The notes below the pieces were generated by a model. It worked only from the letters and a program-made list of their open reading frames with translations. It had not been told where the DNA came from and did no database searches. The position numbers were made by a program, and so were the translations under genes. Shown here one piece after another: positions 19,804 to 32,199 of a stretch of 32,199 nt of DNA (the stretch's first letter is position 1; every line of letters starts with the position of its first letter). Origin of the DNA: Escherichia sp. MOD1-EC7003 (lineage in GTDB: Bacteria; Pseudomonadota; Gammaproteobacteria; Enterobacterales; Enterobacteriaceae); NCBI RefSeq assembly GCF_002965065.1, contig NZ_PTRE01000047.1, forward strand, positions 1 to 32,199, in the 5' to 3' direction.

Positions 19804-20580
19804 ATGTCTGTAGAAGATACTCAACCGCTTATCACGCATCTGATCGAGCTGCGTAAGCGTCTGCTGAACTGCATTATCGCGGTGATCGTGATATTCCTGT
19901 GTCTGGTCTATTTCGCCAATGACATCTATCACCTGGTATCCGCGCCATTGATCAAGCAGTTGCCGCAAGGTTCAACGATGATCGCCACTGACGTGGCCTC
20001 GCCGTTCTTTACGCCGATCAAGCTGACCTTTATGGTGTCGCTGATTCTGTCAGCGCCGGTGATTCTCTATCAGGTGTGGGCATTTATCGCCCCAGCGCTG
20101 TATAAGCATGAACGTCGCCTGGTGGTGCCGCTGCTGGTCTCCAGTTCTCTGCTGTTTTATATCGGCATGGCGTTCGCCTACTTCGTGGTCTTTCCGCTGG
20201 CATTTGGCTTCCTTGCCAATACCGCGCCAGAAGGGGTACAGGTATCCACCGATATCGCCAGCTATTTAAGCTTCGTTATGGCGTTGTTTATGGCGTTTGG
20301 TATCTCCTTCGAAGTGCCGGTAGCAATTGTGCTGCTGTGCTGGATGGGGATTACCTCGCCAGAAGACTTACGCAAGAAACGTCCGTATGTGCTGGTTGGC
20401 GCATTTGTTGTCGGGATGCTGCTGACGCCGCCGGATATTTTCTCGCAAACGCTGCTGGCGATCCCGATGTACTGTTTGTTTGAAATCGGTGTCTTCTTCT
20501 CACGCTTTTACGTTGGTAAAGGGCGAAATAGGGAAGAGGAAAACGACGCTGAAGCAGAAAGCGAAAAAACTGAAGAATAA
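19804..20580 (+). CDS. tatC: Tat translocase subunit TatC
   Basis: Core polytopic receptor for twin-arginine signal peptides in the inner membrane. It has 258 residues, as in K-12, with six hydrophobic helices. The conserved N-terminal [12 protein letters not shown] and the first periplasmic loop with FFTPIKL are present. The tail is acidic and cytoplasmic. A hairpin without a T-run follows at 20585, before tatD. Confidence 0.98.
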   Translation: MSVEDTQPLITHLIELRKRLLNCIIAVIVIFLCLVYFANDIYHLVSAPLIKQLPQGSTMIATDVASPFFTPIKLTFMVSLILSAPVILYQVWAFIAPALYKHERRLVVPLLVSSSLLFYIGMAFAYFVVFPLAFGFLANTAPEGVQVSTDIASYLSFVMALFMAFGISFEVPVAIVLLCWMGITSPEDLRKKRPYVLVGAFVVGMLLTPPDIFSQTLLAIPMYCLFEIGVFFSRFYVGKGRNREEENDAEAESEKTEE

Positions 20581-20584
20581 ATTC

Positions 20585-20604
20585 AACCGCCCGTCAGGGC
20601 GGTT
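20585..20604 (+). terminator. hairpin between tatC and tatD
   Basis: AACCGCCC and GGGCGGTT form an 8-bp perfect stem with a GTCA loop. No T-run follows, so it probably lowers or separates tatD expression or protects the tatABC mRNA end rather than stopping transcription fully. Confidence 0.6.
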
Positions 20605-20621
20605 GTCATATGGAGTGCAGG

Positions 20622-21934
<1,313 letters not shown>

Positions 21935-22027
21935 TTACGTTAAGTTAATTATATTCCCCGGCTTGCGTTATACCGTCAGAGTTCACGCTAATTTAACAAA
22001 TTTACAGCATCGCAAAGATGAACGCCG

Positions 22028-22033
22028 TATAAT
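22028..22033 (+). promoter_or_regulatory. -10 box of probable ubiD promoter
   Basis: A perfect TATAAT lies 22 bases before the ubiD ATG. The best -35 candidate, TTTACA at 22001-22006, is too far (21 bp), so only the -10 is called. A start near 22040 would give a very short leader. Confidence 0.45.
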
Positions 22034-22055
22034 GGGCGCAGATTAAGAGGCTACA

Positions 22056-23549
22056 ATGGACGCCATGAAATATAACGATTTACGCGACTTCTTGACGCTG
22101 CTTGAACAGCAGGGTGAGCTAAAACGTATCACGCTCCCGGTGGATCCGCATCTGGAAATCACTGAAATTGCTGACCGTACATTGCGTGCCGGTGGGCCTG
22201 CGTTGTTGTTCGAAAACCCTAAAGGGTACTCAATGCCGGTGCTGTGCAACCTGTTCGGTACGCCAAAGCGCGTGGCGATGGGCATGGGGCAGGAAGATGT
22301 TTCGGCGCTGCGTGAAGTTGGTAATTTATTGGCGTTTCTGAAAGAGCCGGAGCCGCCAAAAGGTTTCCGCGACCTGTTTGATAAACTGCCACAGTTTAAG
22401 CAGGTTTTAAACATGCCGGCAAAACGACTGCGTGGTGCACCCTGCCAACAAAAAATCGTCTCTGGCGATGACGTCGATCTTAACCGCATTCCCATTATGA
22501 CCTGCTGGCCGGAAGATGCCGCGCCGCTGATTACCTGGGGGCTGACCGTAACGCGCGGCCCGCATAAAGAGCGGCAGAATCTGGGCATTTATCGCCAGCA
22601 GCTGATTGGTAAAAACAAATTGATTATGCGCTGGCTGTCGCATCGCGGCGGCGCGCTGGATTATCAGGAGTGGTGCGCGGCGCATCCGGGCGAACGTTTC
22701 CCGGTTTCTGTGGCACTGGGTGCCGATCCCGCCACTATTCTCGGTGCAGTCACGCCCGTTCCGGATACGCTTTCAGAGTATGCGTTTGCTGGATTGCTGC
22801 GCGGCACCAGGACTGAAGTGGTGAAATGTATCTCCAATGACCTTGAAGTGCCCGCCAGTGCGGAGATTGTGCTGGAAGGTTATATTGAGGCAGGCGAGAT
22901 AGCGCCGGAAGGGCCGTATGGTGATCATACCGGTTACTATAATGAAGTAGACACCTTCCCTGTCTTTACTGTGACGCACATTACTCAGCGTGAAGATGCG
23001 ATTTACCACTCCACCTATACCGGGCGTCCACCAGATGAACCTGCGGTACTGGGCGTGGCGTTGAACGAAGTGTTCGTGCCGATTCTGCAAAAACAGTTCC
23101 CGGAAATTGTCGATTTTTACCTGCCGCCGGAAGGCTGCTCTTATCGCCTGGCGGTAGTGACGATCAAAAAACAGTACGCCGGACACGCGAAGCGCGTCAT
23201 GATGGGCATCTGGTCGTTCTTACGCCAGTTTATGTACACTAAATTTGTGATCGTTTGCGATGATGACGTCAACGCACGCGACTGGAACGATGTGATTTGG
23301 GCGATTACCACCCGTATGGACCCGGCGCGGGACACGGTGTTGGTCGAAAATACGCCTATTGATTATCTGGATTTTGCCTCGCCTGTTTCCGGACTGGGTT
23401 CAAAAATGGGGCTGGATGCCACGAATAAATGGCCGGGGGAAACCCAGCGTGAATGGGGACGTCCCATCAAAAAAGATCCGGATATTGTCGCGCATATTGA
23501 CGCCATCTGGGATGAGCTGGCTATTTTTAACAACGGTAAAAGCGCCTGA
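22056..23549 (+). CDS. ubiD: 3-octaprenyl-4-hydroxybenzoate decarboxylase UbiD
   Basis: Prenylated-FMN-dependent decarboxylase of ubiquinone synthesis, using cofactor supplied by UbiX. It has 497 residues, as in K-12. UbiD family segments visible include NLGIYRQQ and the central [11 protein letters not shown] (residues near 285-297), which carries a conserved active-site acid, and the C-terminal [13 protein letters not shown] lies before ATG 22056; a second ATG three codons in is less likely. fre follows 45 bases after the stop, probably co-transcribed. Confidence 0.97.
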   Translation: MDAMKYNDLRDFLTLLEQQGELKRITLPVDPHLEITEIADRTLRAGGPALLFENPKGYSMPVLCNLFGTPKRVAMGMGQEDVSALREVGNLLAFLKEPEPPKGFRDLFDKLPQFKQVLNMPAKRLRGAPCQQKIVSGDDVDLNRIPIMTCWPEDAAPLITWGLTVTRGPHKERQNLGIYRQQLIGKNKLIMRWLSHRGGALDYQEWCAAHPGERFPVSVALGADPATILGAVTPVPDTLSEYAFAGLLRGTRTEVVKCISNDLEVPASAEIVLEGYIEAGEIAPEGPYGDHTGYYNEVDTFPVFTVTHITQREDAIYHSTYTGRPPDEPAVLGVALNEVFVPILQKQFPEIVDFYLPPEGCSYRLAVVTIKKQYAGHAKRVMMGIWSFLRQFMYTKFVIVCDDDVNARDWNDVIWAITTRMDPARDTVLVENTPIDYLDFASPVSGLGSKMGLDATNKWPGETQREWGRPIKKDPDIVAHIDAIWDELAIFNNGKSA

Positions 23550-23594
23550 TGCGCGTTTGTTTTGCCTTATTTATCGATCCGACAGAGAAAGCGC

Positions 23595-24296
23595 ATGACA
23601 ACCTTAAGCTGTAAAGTGACCTCGGTAGAAGCTATCACGGATACCGTATATCGTGTCCGCATCGTGCCAGACGCGGCCTTTTCTTTTCGTGCTGGTCAGT
23701 ATTTGATGGTGGTGATGGATGAGCGCGACAAACGCCCGTTCTCAATGGCTTCAACGCCAGATGAACACGGTTTCATTGAGTTGCACATTGGCGCTTCTGA
23801 AATCAACCTTTACGCGAAAGCAGTCATGGACCGCATCCTCAAAGATCATCAAATCGTGGTCGATATTCCCCACGGAGAAGCGTGGCTGCGCGATGATGAA
23901 GAGCGTCCGATGATTTTGATTGCGGGCGGCACCGGGTTCTCTTATGCCCGCTCGATTTTGCTGACAGCGCTGGCGCGTAACCCAAACCGTGATATCTCCA
24001 TTTACTGGGGTGGGCGTGAAGAGCATCATCTTTATGATCTCTGCGAGCTTGAGGCGCTTTCGTTGAAGTATCCTGGTCTGCAAGTGGTGCCGGTGGTTGA
24101 ACAACCGGAGGCGGGCTGGCGTGGGCGTACTGGCACCGTGTTAACGGCGGTATTGCAGGATCACGGTACGCTGGCAGAGCATGATATCTACATTGCCGGA
24201 CGTTTTGAGATGGCGAAAATTGCCCGTGATCTGTTTTGCAGTGAGCGTAATGCGCGGGAAGATCGCCTGTTTGGCGATGCGTTTGCATTTATCTGA
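23595..24296 (+). CDS. fre: NAD(P)H-flavin reductase Fre
   Basis: Reduces free flavins with NADPH or NADH; supplies reduced flavin for ribonucleotide reductase reactivation, iron reduction and, plausibly, flavin-dependent steps. ATG 23595 gives 233 residues (MTTLSCK), as in K-12; the ribosome site is weak and purine-rich, and an upstream TTG frame is ignored. The flavin site RPFS is at 47-50 and the nucleotide-binding GGTGFSYA at 111-118, in the ferredoxin-reductase fold. It is convergent with fadA, with a terminator and four REPs between. Confidence 0.98.
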   Translation: MTTLSCKVTSVEAITDTVYRVRIVPDAAFSFRAGQYLMVVMDERDKRPFSMASTPDEHGFIELHIGASEINLYAKAVMDRILKDHQIVVDIPHGEAWLRDDEERPMILIAGGTGFSYARSILLTALARNPNRDISIYWGGREEHHLYDLCELEALSLKYPGLQVVPVVEQPEAGWRGRTGTVLTAVLQDHGTLAEHDIYIAGRFEMAKIARDLFCSERNAREDRLFGDAFAFI

Positions 24297-24300
24297 GATA

Positions 24301-24326
24301 TAAAAAACCCGCCCCTGACAGGCGGG
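24301..24326 (-). terminator. terminator of fadBA
   Basis: CCCGCC and GGCGGG form a stem preceded on the plus strand by six A residues. Read on the minus strand it is a GC stem followed by a T-run, the correct form for ending fadBA transcription just before the fre stop. Confidence 0.8.
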
Positions 24327-24394
24327 AAGAACGGCAACTAAAACTTTATACAGTGGCATTTAGATCTATGTCGCATCCGGCAATCGGTGCACGA

Positions 24395-24576
<182 letters not shown>

Positions 24577-24581
24577 AGTGG

Positions 24582-25754
<1,173 letters not shown>

Positions 25755-27944
25755 TTAAGCCGTTTTCAGGTCGCCAACCGGACGGGCTGGCTCAACTGGG
25801 GGATAGTACGGTTCGTTATGATGCGCTTTATTACGCAGACCTTCCGGAACTTCATACAGAGGGCCGAGGTGCTGATATTGCTGCGCCATATCGAGATATT
25901 TCGCGCTGCCGAGGGTGTCCAGCCAGCGGAACGCGCCGCCGTGGAACGGAGGGAAGCCCAGGCCGTAGACCAGCGCCATATCCGCTTCTGCCGGAGTGGC
26001 GATAATGCCCTCTTCCAGACAGCGGACCACTTCGTTGACCATCGGGATCATCATGCGGGCGATAATCTCTTCCTCGCTGAAATCGCGCTTCGGCTGGCTC
26101 ACTTCTGCCAGCAGGTCGTTAACGGCAGTATCTTCTTCTTTCTTCGGCTTACCTTTGCTGTCTTCTTTATAACGCCAGAAACCGAGGCCATTCTTCTGAC
26201 CAAAACGGTTGGCATCAAACAGTGCGTCGATGGCATCGCGATAATCTTTCTGCATCCGCTGCGGGAAACCTGCCGCCATCACCGCCTGGGCGTGATGTGC
26301 GGTGTCAATGCCCACAACGTCCAGCAGATATGCCGGACCCATCGGCCAGCCAAACTGTTTTTCCATCACTTTGTCGATCTTGCGGAAATCCGCGCCGTCG
26401 CGCAGCAACTGGCTGAAACCGGCGAAATACGGGAACAGCACGCGGTTAACGAAGAAGCCGGGGCAGTCGTTAACCACAATTGGCGTCTTACCCATCTTGC
26501 TCGCCCAGGCGACGACTTTAGCGATGGTTTCGTCGGAGCTTTTTTCGCCGCGAATAATTTCTACCAACGGCATCCGGTGGACCGGGTTAAAGAAGTGCAT
26601 CCCGCAGAAGTTTTCCGGGCGTTCCAGCGCGTTGGCCAGTTCGCTGATAGGAATGGTTGAGGTGTTGGAAGCCAGCACGGTATCCGGGCGTACTTTCTGC
26701 TCGGTTTCAGCTAGTACGGCTTTTTTCACTTTCGGGTTTTCAACAACCGCTTCTACAACAATATCTACGCGATCAAACCCGGCGTAGTCGAGTGTTGGGT
26801 GGATCGTGGAGATCACGCCAGCCAGTTTCAGACCGTCAATCTTGCCGCGCTCAAGCTGCTTGTTCAGCAGTTTCGCGGCTTCGGTCATGCCGAGGGCTAA
26901 CGACTTGTCGTTGATATCTTTCATGATAACCGGCATGCCTTTCCACGCGGACTGGTAAGCAATGCCGCCCCCCATAATGCCAGCGCCCAGTACAGCGGCC
27001 TGTTTCGGGGTTTCAACGTCTTTGGTGAGTTTCTTCGCTTTGCCTTTTACATATTGATCGTTAAGGAAAATGCCGACCAGTGCACGGGCTTCGTTGGTAT
27101 GCGCCAGCGGGACAAAACTTTTGTTTTCCAGGTTTAAGGCTTCTTCACGACCAAAACGGGCCGCAGCTTCAATGGTTTTTACTGCGGTGATGGGCGCCGG
27201 ATAATGTTTCCCCGCTGTTTGTGCGACCATCCCTTTCGCGATGGTGAAGCTCATGGTGGCTTCAATCTTGCTCAGTTTTAGCGGTTCCAGCTTCGGCTGA
27301 CGTTTCGCTTTCCAGTCGAGGTCGCCGTTAATGGCCTGGCGTAAAATCGCTATCGCGCCTTCAATCAGTTTCTCTGTTTTGACTACGCCATCCACCAGAC
27401 CGATTTTCAGCGCCTGGTCCGCGCCGACATCTTTTCCAGCGGCAATGATTTCCAGCGCACTGTCAGCGCCCAACATACGTGGCATGCGTACGGAGCCACC
27501 AAAGCCCGGCATGATGCCCAGTTTGGTTTCCGGCAGACCGATGCGCAGATCCGGCGTCGCCAGACGATAATCGGTCGCCAGTACACATTCGCAGCCACCG
27601 CCCAGCGCATAGCCGTTGACGGCGGCAATGGTCGGCACCGGCAGATCTTCCAGGCGATTAAACACGCTATTGGCAAAATGCAGCCACTGGCTTAACTGTT
27701 CTTCAGGAACGAGGAACAGGGACAAAAATTCGGTGATATCCGCACCGACAATAAAGGCTGCTTTGTTCGAACGCAGCAGCAGCCCTTTTAGAGCTGATTG
27801 CTGTTCCAGCACGCCGATGGCCTCGCCGAGGCTGGCGACGGTCGCAGTGTCGAGTTTATTAACTGAACCTGGGGCATCGAATACCAGTTCGGCAATGCCA
27901 TCTTCCAGCCAGTCAAGGTACAGGGTGTCGCCTTTGTAAAGCAT
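25755..27944 (-). CDS. fadB: fatty-acid oxidation complex alpha subunit FadB
   Basis: Multifunctional enzyme with enoyl-CoA hydratase, delta3-delta2 enoyl-CoA isomerase, 3-hydroxyacyl-CoA dehydrogenase and epimerase activities; forms an alpha2beta2 complex with FadA. ATG 27944 gives 729 residues (MLYKGDT), with AGGAGA five bases upstream; a start seven codons earlier lacks a ribosome site. The N-terminal hydratase/isomerase domain carries E119 (GGGCE) and E139 (LPET). The NAD-binding [10 protein letters not shown] lies near 318-327, followed by the dehydrogenase catalytic segment [11 protein letters not shown] FadR operator lies just upstream, so repression is expected without long-chain fatty acids. 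Confidence 0.98.
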   Translation of the reverse strand: MLYKGDTLYLDWLEDGIAELVFDAPGSVNKLDTATVASLGEAIGVLEQQSALKGLLLRSNKAAFIVGADITEFLSLFLVPEEQLSQWLHFANSVFNRLEDLPVPTIAAVNGYALGGGCECVLATDYRLATPDLRIGLPETKLGIMPGFGGSVRMPRMLGADSALEIIAAGKDVGADQALKIGLVDGVVKTEKLIEGAIAILRQAINGDLDWKAKRQPKLEPLKLSKIEATMSFTIAKGMVAQTAGKHYPAPITAVKTIEAAARFGREEALNLENKSFVPLAHTNEARALVGIFLNDQYVKGKAKKLTKDVETPKQAAVLGAGIMGGGIAYQSAWKGMPVIMKDINDKSLALGMTEAAKLLNKQLERGKIDGLKLAGVISTIHPTLDYAGFDRVDIVVEAVVENPKVKKAVLAETEQKVRPDTVLASNTSTIPISELANALERPENFCGMHFFNPVHRMPLVEIIRGEKSSDETIAKVVAWASKMGKTPIVVNDCPGFFVNRVLFPYFAGFSQLLRDGADFRKIDKVMEKQFGWPMGPAYLLDVVGIDTAHHAQAVMAAGFPQRMQKDYRDAIDALFDANRFGQKNGLGFWRYKEDSKGKPKKEEDTAVNDLLAEVSQPKRDFSEEEIIARMMIPMVNEVVRCLEEGIIATPAEADMALVYGLGFPPFHGGAFRWLDTLGSAKYLDMAQQYQHLGPLYEVPEGLRNKAHHNEPYYPPVEPARPVGDLKTA

Positions 27945-27969
27945 GTCAGTCTCCTGAATCCGCAAGGTG

Positions 27970-27986
27970 ATCTGGTCGTACCAGAT
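27970..27986 (-). promoter_or_regulatory. FadR operator of fadBA
   Basis: On the minus strand this reads ATCTGGTACGACCAGAT, a near-perfect palindrome and the FadR operator I recall for fadB. Long-chain acyl-CoA would release FadR. It sits 26 bases before the fadB ATG, at or just past the inferred start point. Confidence 0.9.
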
Positions 27987-27992
27987 GCTCGA

Positions 27993-28021
27993 AGTGTGTG
28001 TTTTGTGTTAAAAATATGCAA
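27993..28021 (-). promoter_or_regulatory. possible fadBA promoter
   Basis: On the minus strand TTGCAT, a 17-bp spacer and CACACT can serve as -35 and a poor (3/6) -10. A start near 27986 would place the FadR operator over +1 to +17. The assignment rests mainly on this geometry. Confidence 0.4.
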
Positions 28022-28132
28022 ATAAAATATTAAAGAAATGCCGATCTGATCACGCTCGGCAGAAATCACGCTCTGGATGAACGATGTGCTAAGATGCGGA
28101 GACTTAAGGTCAAAAAAACTGAAGGGTAAAAA

Positions 28133-29464
28133 ATGGAATCACTGGCCTCGCTCTATAAAAATCATATAGCTACCTTGCAGGAACGGACTCGCGATGCGCT
28201 GGCGCGCTTCAAGCTGGATGCGTTATTTATTCACTCCGGTGAACTATTCAACGTTTTTCTCGACGATCATCCTTATCCGTTTAAAGTGAATCCGCAATTC
28301 AAAGCGTGGGTGCCGGTAACTCAGGTGCCAAACTGCTGGCTGTTGGTGGATGGCGTGAACAAGCCGAAACTGTGGTTTTATCTGCCGGTTGATTACTGGC
28401 ACAACGTCGAACCGCTGCCGACCTCCTTCTGGACTGAAGATGTAGACGTGATCGCGCTGCCGAAAGCCGATGGCATTGGTAGCCTGTTGCCTGCTGCGCG
28501 CGGCAATATTGGTTATATCGGTCCGGTGCCGGAACGTGCGCTGCAACTGGGTATTGAGGCCAGCAACATTAACCCGAAAGGGGTGATCGACTACCTGCAT
28601 TACTACCGCTCCTTCAAAACCGAGTACGAACTGGCCTGTATGCGTGAAGCGCAGAAAATGGCGGTCAACGGTCATCGCGCGGCAGGAGAAGCATTCCGTT
28701 CTGGCATGAGTGAGTTCGATATTAACATTGCCTATCTGACCGCGACCGGTCATCGTGATACCGATGTGCCTTACAGCAACATTGTGGCGCTTAACGAACA
28801 CGCTGCGGTACTGCATTACACCAAACTGGACCATCAGGCGCCGGAAGAGATGCGCAGCTTCCTGCTGGATGCCGGGGCAGAATATAACGGCTATGCGGCT
28901 GACCTGACCCGTACCTGGTCGGCAAAAAGCGATAACGACTACGCACAGCTGGTGAAGGACGTTAATGATGAACAACTGGCGCTGATCGCCACCATGAAAG
29001 CAGGTGTCAGCTATGTGGATTACCACATCCAGTTCCATCAGCGCATCGCCAAACTGCTGCGTAAACATCAAATCATCACCGATATGAGTGAAGAAGCGAT
29101 GGTCGAAAACGATCTCACCGGACCGTTTATGCCACACGGTATCGGCCATCCGCTGGGCCTGCAGGTGCATGACGTAGCCGGTTTTATGCAGGATGATAGC
29201 GGTACGCACCTTGCGGCACCGGCAAAATATCCGTACCTGCGCTGCACCCGTATTCTCCAGCCGGGCATGGTGTTAACCATCGAACCGGGTATCTACTTCA
29301 TCGAATCTCTGCTGGCGCCGTGGCGTGAAGGGCAGTTCAGCAAACACTTCAACTGGCAGAAAATTGAAGCACTGAAACCGTTCGGCGGCATTCGTATCGA
29401 AGACAACGTGGTGATCCACGAAAACAACGTGGAAAACATGACCCGGGATCTGAAACTGGCGTGA
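28133..29464 (+). CDS. pepQ: Xaa-Pro dipeptidase PepQ
   Basis: Cytoplasmic manganese-dependent prolidase of the M24 (pita-bread) family that splits Xaa-Pro dipeptides and can hydrolyse some organophosphates. It has 443 residues, as in K-12. The metal site segments are in order: [17 protein letters not shown] with two Asp, then [13 protein letters not shown] with His, then LTIEPGIYF with Glu, and GGIRIEDN with Glu. It is divergent from fadB across about 190 bp. The stop codon overlaps the ATG of yigZ by one base (TGATG), indicating coupling. Confidence 0.98.
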   Translation: MESLASLYKNHIATLQERTRDALARFKLDALFIHSGELFNVFLDDHPYPFKVNPQFKAWVPVTQVPNCWLLVDGVNKPKLWFYLPVDYWHNVEPLPTSFWTEDVDVIALPKADGIGSLLPAARGNIGYIGPVPERALQLGIEASNINPKGVIDYLHYYRSFKTEYELACMREAQKMAVNGHRAAGEAFRSGMSEFDINIAYLTATGHRDTDVPYSNIVALNEHAAVLHYTKLDHQAPEEMRSFLLDAGAEYNGYAADLTRTWSAKSDNDYAQLVKDVNDEQLALIATMKAGVSYVDYHIQFHQRIAKLLRKHQIITDMSEEAMVENDLTGPFMPHGIGHPLGLQVHDVAGFMQDDSGTHLAAPAKYPYLRCTRILQPGMVLTIEPGIYFIESLLAPWREGQFSKHFNWQKIEALKPFGGIRIEDNVVIHENNVENMTRDLKLA

Positions 29465-30078
29465 TGGAAAGCTGGTTAATTCCTGCGGCACCGGTCACGG
29501 TCGTTGAAGAGATCAAAAAAAGCCGCTTCATAACGCTGTTGGCGCATACCGATGGCGTCGAGGCGGCGAAAGCGTTTGTTGAATCGGTGCGGGCAGAACA
29601 CCCTGATGCCCACCACCATTGCGTGGCGTGGGTGGCGGGGGCGCCGGATGATTCACAACAGTTGGGTTTCTCTGACGACGGGGAGCCGGCGGGAACGGCA
29701 GGTAAACCGATGCTCGCCCAACTGATGGGCAGCGGCGTCGGGGAAATTACCGCCGTGGTGGTGCGCTACTACGGCGGCATATTGCTCGGCACGGGTGGGT
29801 TAGTGAAGGCGTATGGCGGCGGCGTGAATCAGGCGCTACGTCAGCTAACGACCCAACGCAAGACGCCATTAACCGAATATACTTTGCAATGTGAATATAG
29901 TCAGTTAACCGGCATTGAATCGTTGCTGGGGCAGTGTGACGGCAAAATTATCAACAGTGATTATCAGGCATTCGTTCTGCTGCGGGTGGCGCTTCCGGCG
30001 GCGAAAGTGGCCGAATTTTCCGCAAAGCTGGCAGATTTTAGCCGTGGTTCATTGCAATTGTTAGCGATTGAAGAATAA
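29464..30078 (+). CDS. yigZ: IMPACT/YigZ family protein
   Basis: Conserved UPF0029/IMPACT N-terminal family protein of unclear role; the family fold has an N-terminal ribosomal-protein-S5-like domain and a C-terminal ferredoxin-like domain resembling an elongation-factor domain. ATG 29464 gives 204 residues (MESWLIP), as in K-12; the GTG one codon earlier is less likely. The family signature SDDGEPAGTAGKPML is at about 70-84, and VVRYYGGILLGTGGL follows. It overlaps pepQ by one base and trkH starts 38 bases after it, so it belongs to a pepQ-yigZ-trkH-hemG unit. Confidence 0.96.
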   Translation: MESWLIPAAPVTVVEEIKKSRFITLLAHTDGVEAAKAFVESVRAEHPDAHHHCVAWVAGAPDDSQQLGFSDDGEPAGTAGKPMLAQLMGSGVGEITAVVVRYYGGILLGTGGLVKAYGGGVNQALRQLTTQRKTPLTEYTLQCEYSQLTGIESLLGQCDGKIINSDYQAFVLLRVALPAAKVAEFSAKLADFSRGSLQLLAIEE

Positions 30079-30116
30079 TCCCCACTTCGTTTTGCAGAAC
30101 TAAGGAAGCGGTAGAG

Positions 30117-31568
30117 ATGCATTTTCGCGCCATTACCCGAATCGTTGGACTACTGGTCATCTTATTTTCAGGGACGATGATTATCCCTGGACTGGTAGCA
30201 CTCATCTACCGTGATGGAGCGGGCCGCGCTTTTACCCAGACCTTTTTTGTCGCCCTCGCCATTGGCTCTATGCTGTGGTGGCCGAACCGTAAAGAGAAGG
30301 GCGAACTGAAATCCCGTGAAGGGTTTCTGATAGTGGTGCTATTCTGGACCGTGCTGGGCAGCGTCGGCGCGCTCCCTTTTATCTTCTCGGAAAGCCCGAA
30401 CCTCACGATTACCGATGCGTTTTTTGAATCTTTCTCTGGCCTGACCACCACGGGGGCCACTACGCTGGTGGGGCTGGATTCGCTCCCTCACGCCATTCTC
30501 TTTTATCGCCAGATGCTGCAATGGTTTGGCGGGATGGGGATCATCGTGTTGGCGGTTGCGATACTGCCTATCCTCGGCGTTGGTGGGATGCAGCTCTATC
30601 GCGCAGAAATGCCCGGCCCGCTGAAAGATAACAAAATGCGTCCGCGAATTGCGGAAACGGCGAAAACCCTGTGGTTAATTTATGTCTTGCTGACTGTCGC
30701 TTGTGCGCTGGCGCTGTGGTTTGCAGGAATGGATGCCTTTGATGCCATCGGCCATAGCTTTGCGACTATCGCTATTGGTGGCTTCTCGACACATGATACC
30801 AGTATCGGTTATTTCGACAGTCCGACGATTAACACTATCATTGCTATCTTCCTGCTGATCTCCGGCTGTAACTACGGTCTGCACTTTTCACTGTTAAGTG
30901 GGCGTAGTCTGAAGGTTTATTGGCGCGATCCGGAATTTCGCATGTTTATCGGCGTACAGTTTACACTGGTGGTTATTTGTATCCTCGTGCTGTGGTTTCA
31001 TAATGTCTATAGTTCGGCGCTGATGACAATTAACCAGGCGTTTTTCCAGGTGGTGTCAATGGCGACAACAGCCGGGTTTACGACTGACAGCATTGCCCGC
31101 TGGCCGCTCTTTTTGCCGGTACTGCTTTTATGTTCAGCTTTTATCGGCGGTTGCGCCGGGTCAACGGGCGGTGGCCTGAAAGTGATCCGCATTCTGTTGC
31201 TGTTTAAGCAGGGGAACCGTGAGCTGAAACGACTGGTGCATCCGAACGCCGTCTATAGCATTAAGCTGGGGAATCGCGCACTGCCGGAACGTATCCTTGA
31301 AGCCGTTTGGGGATTTTTCTCTGCCTATGCGTTGGTGTTTATTGTGAGTATGCTGGCGATTATCGCCACGGGCGTGGATGACTTTTCTGCCTTTGCCTCG
31401 GTTGTTGCGACATTGAATAATCTGGGGCCAGGGCTTGGCGTGGTTGCTGATAACTTTACCAGTATGAACCCGGTGGCTAAATGGATCCTGATTGCCAACA
31501 TGTTGTTTGGGCGTCTCGAGGTATTTACATTGCTGGTGCTCTTTACCCCGACTTTCTGGCGTGAATGA
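30117..31568 (+). CDS. trkH: Trk potassium transporter membrane subunit TrkH
   Basis: Membrane subunit of the low-affinity, high-rate Trk K+ uptake system, which works with TrkA and is stimulated by TrkE/SapD. It has 483 residues, as in K-12. Four membrane-pore-membrane repeats are visible with selectivity-filter segments near TTTGATT, AIGGFST, TAGFTT and NLGPGLG, each with the key glycine. hemG begins 11 bases after the stop. Confidence 0.98.
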   Translation: MHFRAITRIVGLLVILFSGTMIIPGLVALIYRDGAGRAFTQTFFVALAIGSMLWWPNRKEKGELKSREGFLIVVLFWTVLGSVGALPFIFSESPNLTITDAFFESFSGLTTTGATTLVGLDSLPHAILFYRQMLQWFGGMGIIVLAVAILPILGVGGMQLYRAEMPGPLKDNKMRPRIAETAKTLWLIYVLLTVACALALWFAGMDAFDAIGHSFATIAIGGFSTHDTSIGYFDSPTINTIIAIFLLISGCNYGLHFSLLSGRSLKVYWRDPEFRMFIGVQFTLVVICILVLWFHNVYSSALMTINQAFFQVVSMATTAGFTTDSIARWPLFLPVLLLCSAFIGGCAGSTGGGLKVIRILLLFKQGNRELKRLVHPNAVYSIKLGNRALPERILEAVWGFFSAYALVFIVSMLAIIATGVDDFSAFASVVATLNNLGPGLGVVADNFTSMNPVAKWILIANMLFGRLEVFTLLVLFTPTFWRE

Positions 31569-31579
31569 TGGAGTAATAC

Positions 31580-32125
31580 GTGAAAACATTAATTCTTTTC
31601 TCAACAAGGGACGGACAAACGCGCGAGATTGCCTCCTACCTGGCTTCGGAACTGAAAGAACTGGGGATCCAGGTGGATGTCGCTAATGTGAACCGCATTG
31701 AAGAACCACAGTGGGAAAACTACGACCGTGTGGTCATTGGTGCTTCTATTCGCTATGGTCACTACCATTCAGCGTTCCAGGAATTTGTCAAAAAGCATGC
31801 GACACGGCTGAACTCGATGCCGAGCGCCTTTTACTCCGTAAACCTGGTGGCGCGCAAACCTGAGAAGCGTACTCCACAGACCAACAGCTACGCGCGGAAG
31901 TTTCTGATGAACTCACAATGGCGTCCCGATCGCTGTGCCGTCATTGCCGGAGCGCTGCGTTATCCGCGTTACCGCTGGTACGACCGCTTTATGATCAAGC
32001 TGATTATGAAGATGTCAGGTGGAGAAACGGATACGCGCAAAGAAGTTGTCTATACCGATTGGGAGCAAGTGGCGAATTTCGCCCGAGAAATCGCCCATTT
32101 AACCGACAAATCGCCGCTGAAATAA
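31580..32125 (+). CDS. hemG: menaquinone-dependent protoporphyrinogen oxidase HemG
   Basis: Flavodoxin-like FMN enzyme that oxidises protoporphyrinogen IX to protoporphyrin IX in haem synthesis, passing electrons to quinones. It has 181 residues from GTG 31580, as in K-12. The FMN phosphate-binding loop is [11 protein letters not shown] at about 8-18. The long insertion that distinguishes HemG from flavodoxins lies near residues 120-140. Last gene of the unit; the rRNA operon promoter follows 27 bases after its stop. Confidence 0.98.
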   Translation: MKTLILFSTRDGQTREIASYLASELKELGIQVDVANVNRIEEPQWENYDRVVIGASIRYGHYHSAFQEFVKKHATRLNSMPSAFYSVNLVARKPEKRTPQTNSYARKFLMNSQWRPDRCAVIAGALRYPRYRWYDRFMIKLIMKMSGGETDTRKEVVYTDWEQVANFAREIAHLTDKSPLK

Positions 32126-32151
32126 GCATAAAGAATAAAAAATGCGCGGTC

Positions 32152-32199
32152 GGAAAATTATTTTAAATTTCCTCTTGTCAGGCCGGAATAACTCCCTAT
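32152..32199 (+). promoter_or_regulatory. rRNA operon P1 promoter (partial at window edge)
   Basis: An A/T-rich UP element (GAAAATTATTTTAAATTTCC, 32153-32172) precedes TTGTCA (32175-32180). After a 16-bp spacer the window ends on TAT (32197-32199), the first half of the -10. This is the layout of E. coli rrn P1 promoters, and hemG is the left neighbour of rrnA in K-12. The 16S gene itself lies outside the window. Confidence 0.88.

Noticed and set aside
28244..29209. 321-codon open frame antisense to pepQ
   Set aside because: Mirror of the pepQ coding constraint, no recognisable motif, no start context.

Overview
The window is a stretch of Escherichia coli (or very closely related Escherichia/Shigella) chromosome. 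Almost every protein can be matched from memory to a K-12 gene at full length and in the K-12 order: rarD, yigI, pldA, recQ, rhtC, rhtB, pldB, yigL, yigM(bioP), metR, metE, ysgA, udp, rmuC, ubiE, ubiJ, ubiB, tatA, tatB, tatC, tatD, rfaH, ubiD, fre, fadA, fadB, pepQ, yigZ, trkH, hemG. The right edge runs into the P1 promoter of an rRNA operon (rrnA in K-12). Scattered amino-acid differences from remembered K-12 proteins, a decayed yigI and a longer RmuC C-terminus suggest a strain other than K-12.

Layout. Positions 1-430 are AT-rich and hold one unrecognised small membrane protein. Then come rarD (-), a broken yigI (-) with a REP pair, and pldA (+, outer-membrane phospholipase). recQ and rhtC follow, convergent with rhtB across a REP element. 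pldB-yigL form a phospholipid/phosphatase pair, and yigM (biotin uptake) converges on metR with a 113-bp coding overlap. metR and metE diverge from a control region with MetR sites, met boxes and an ERIC element. ysgA and udp diverge from a CRP/CytR-type region. rmuC is followed by ubiE-ubiJ-ubiB (ubiquinone) and tatABC-tatD (twin-arginine export), which converge on rfaH. ubiD-fre converge on fadBA across a BIME array of four REPs. fadB diverges from pepQ-yigZ-trkH-hemG across a FadR operator.

How the genes work together. Four functional sets stand out: ubiquinone synthesis (ubiE, ubiJ, ubiB, ubiD), Tat export (tatABC), aerobic fatty-acid oxidation (fadBA) and the last step of methionine synthesis with its activator (metE, metR). 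The rest is housekeeping: DNA repair, amino-acid export, potassium uptake, haem synthesis and LPS/operon-polarity control.

Novelty. I see no phage, insertion sequence, CRISPR array, defence system or undescribed gene cluster. The points worth a second look are the two-lesion yigI pseudogene, the apparent rmuC stop-codon loss, the ERIC element with flanking TA dinucleotides in the metE leader, the geometry of the metE, udp and fadB control regions, and the unassigned AT-rich ORF at the left edge.
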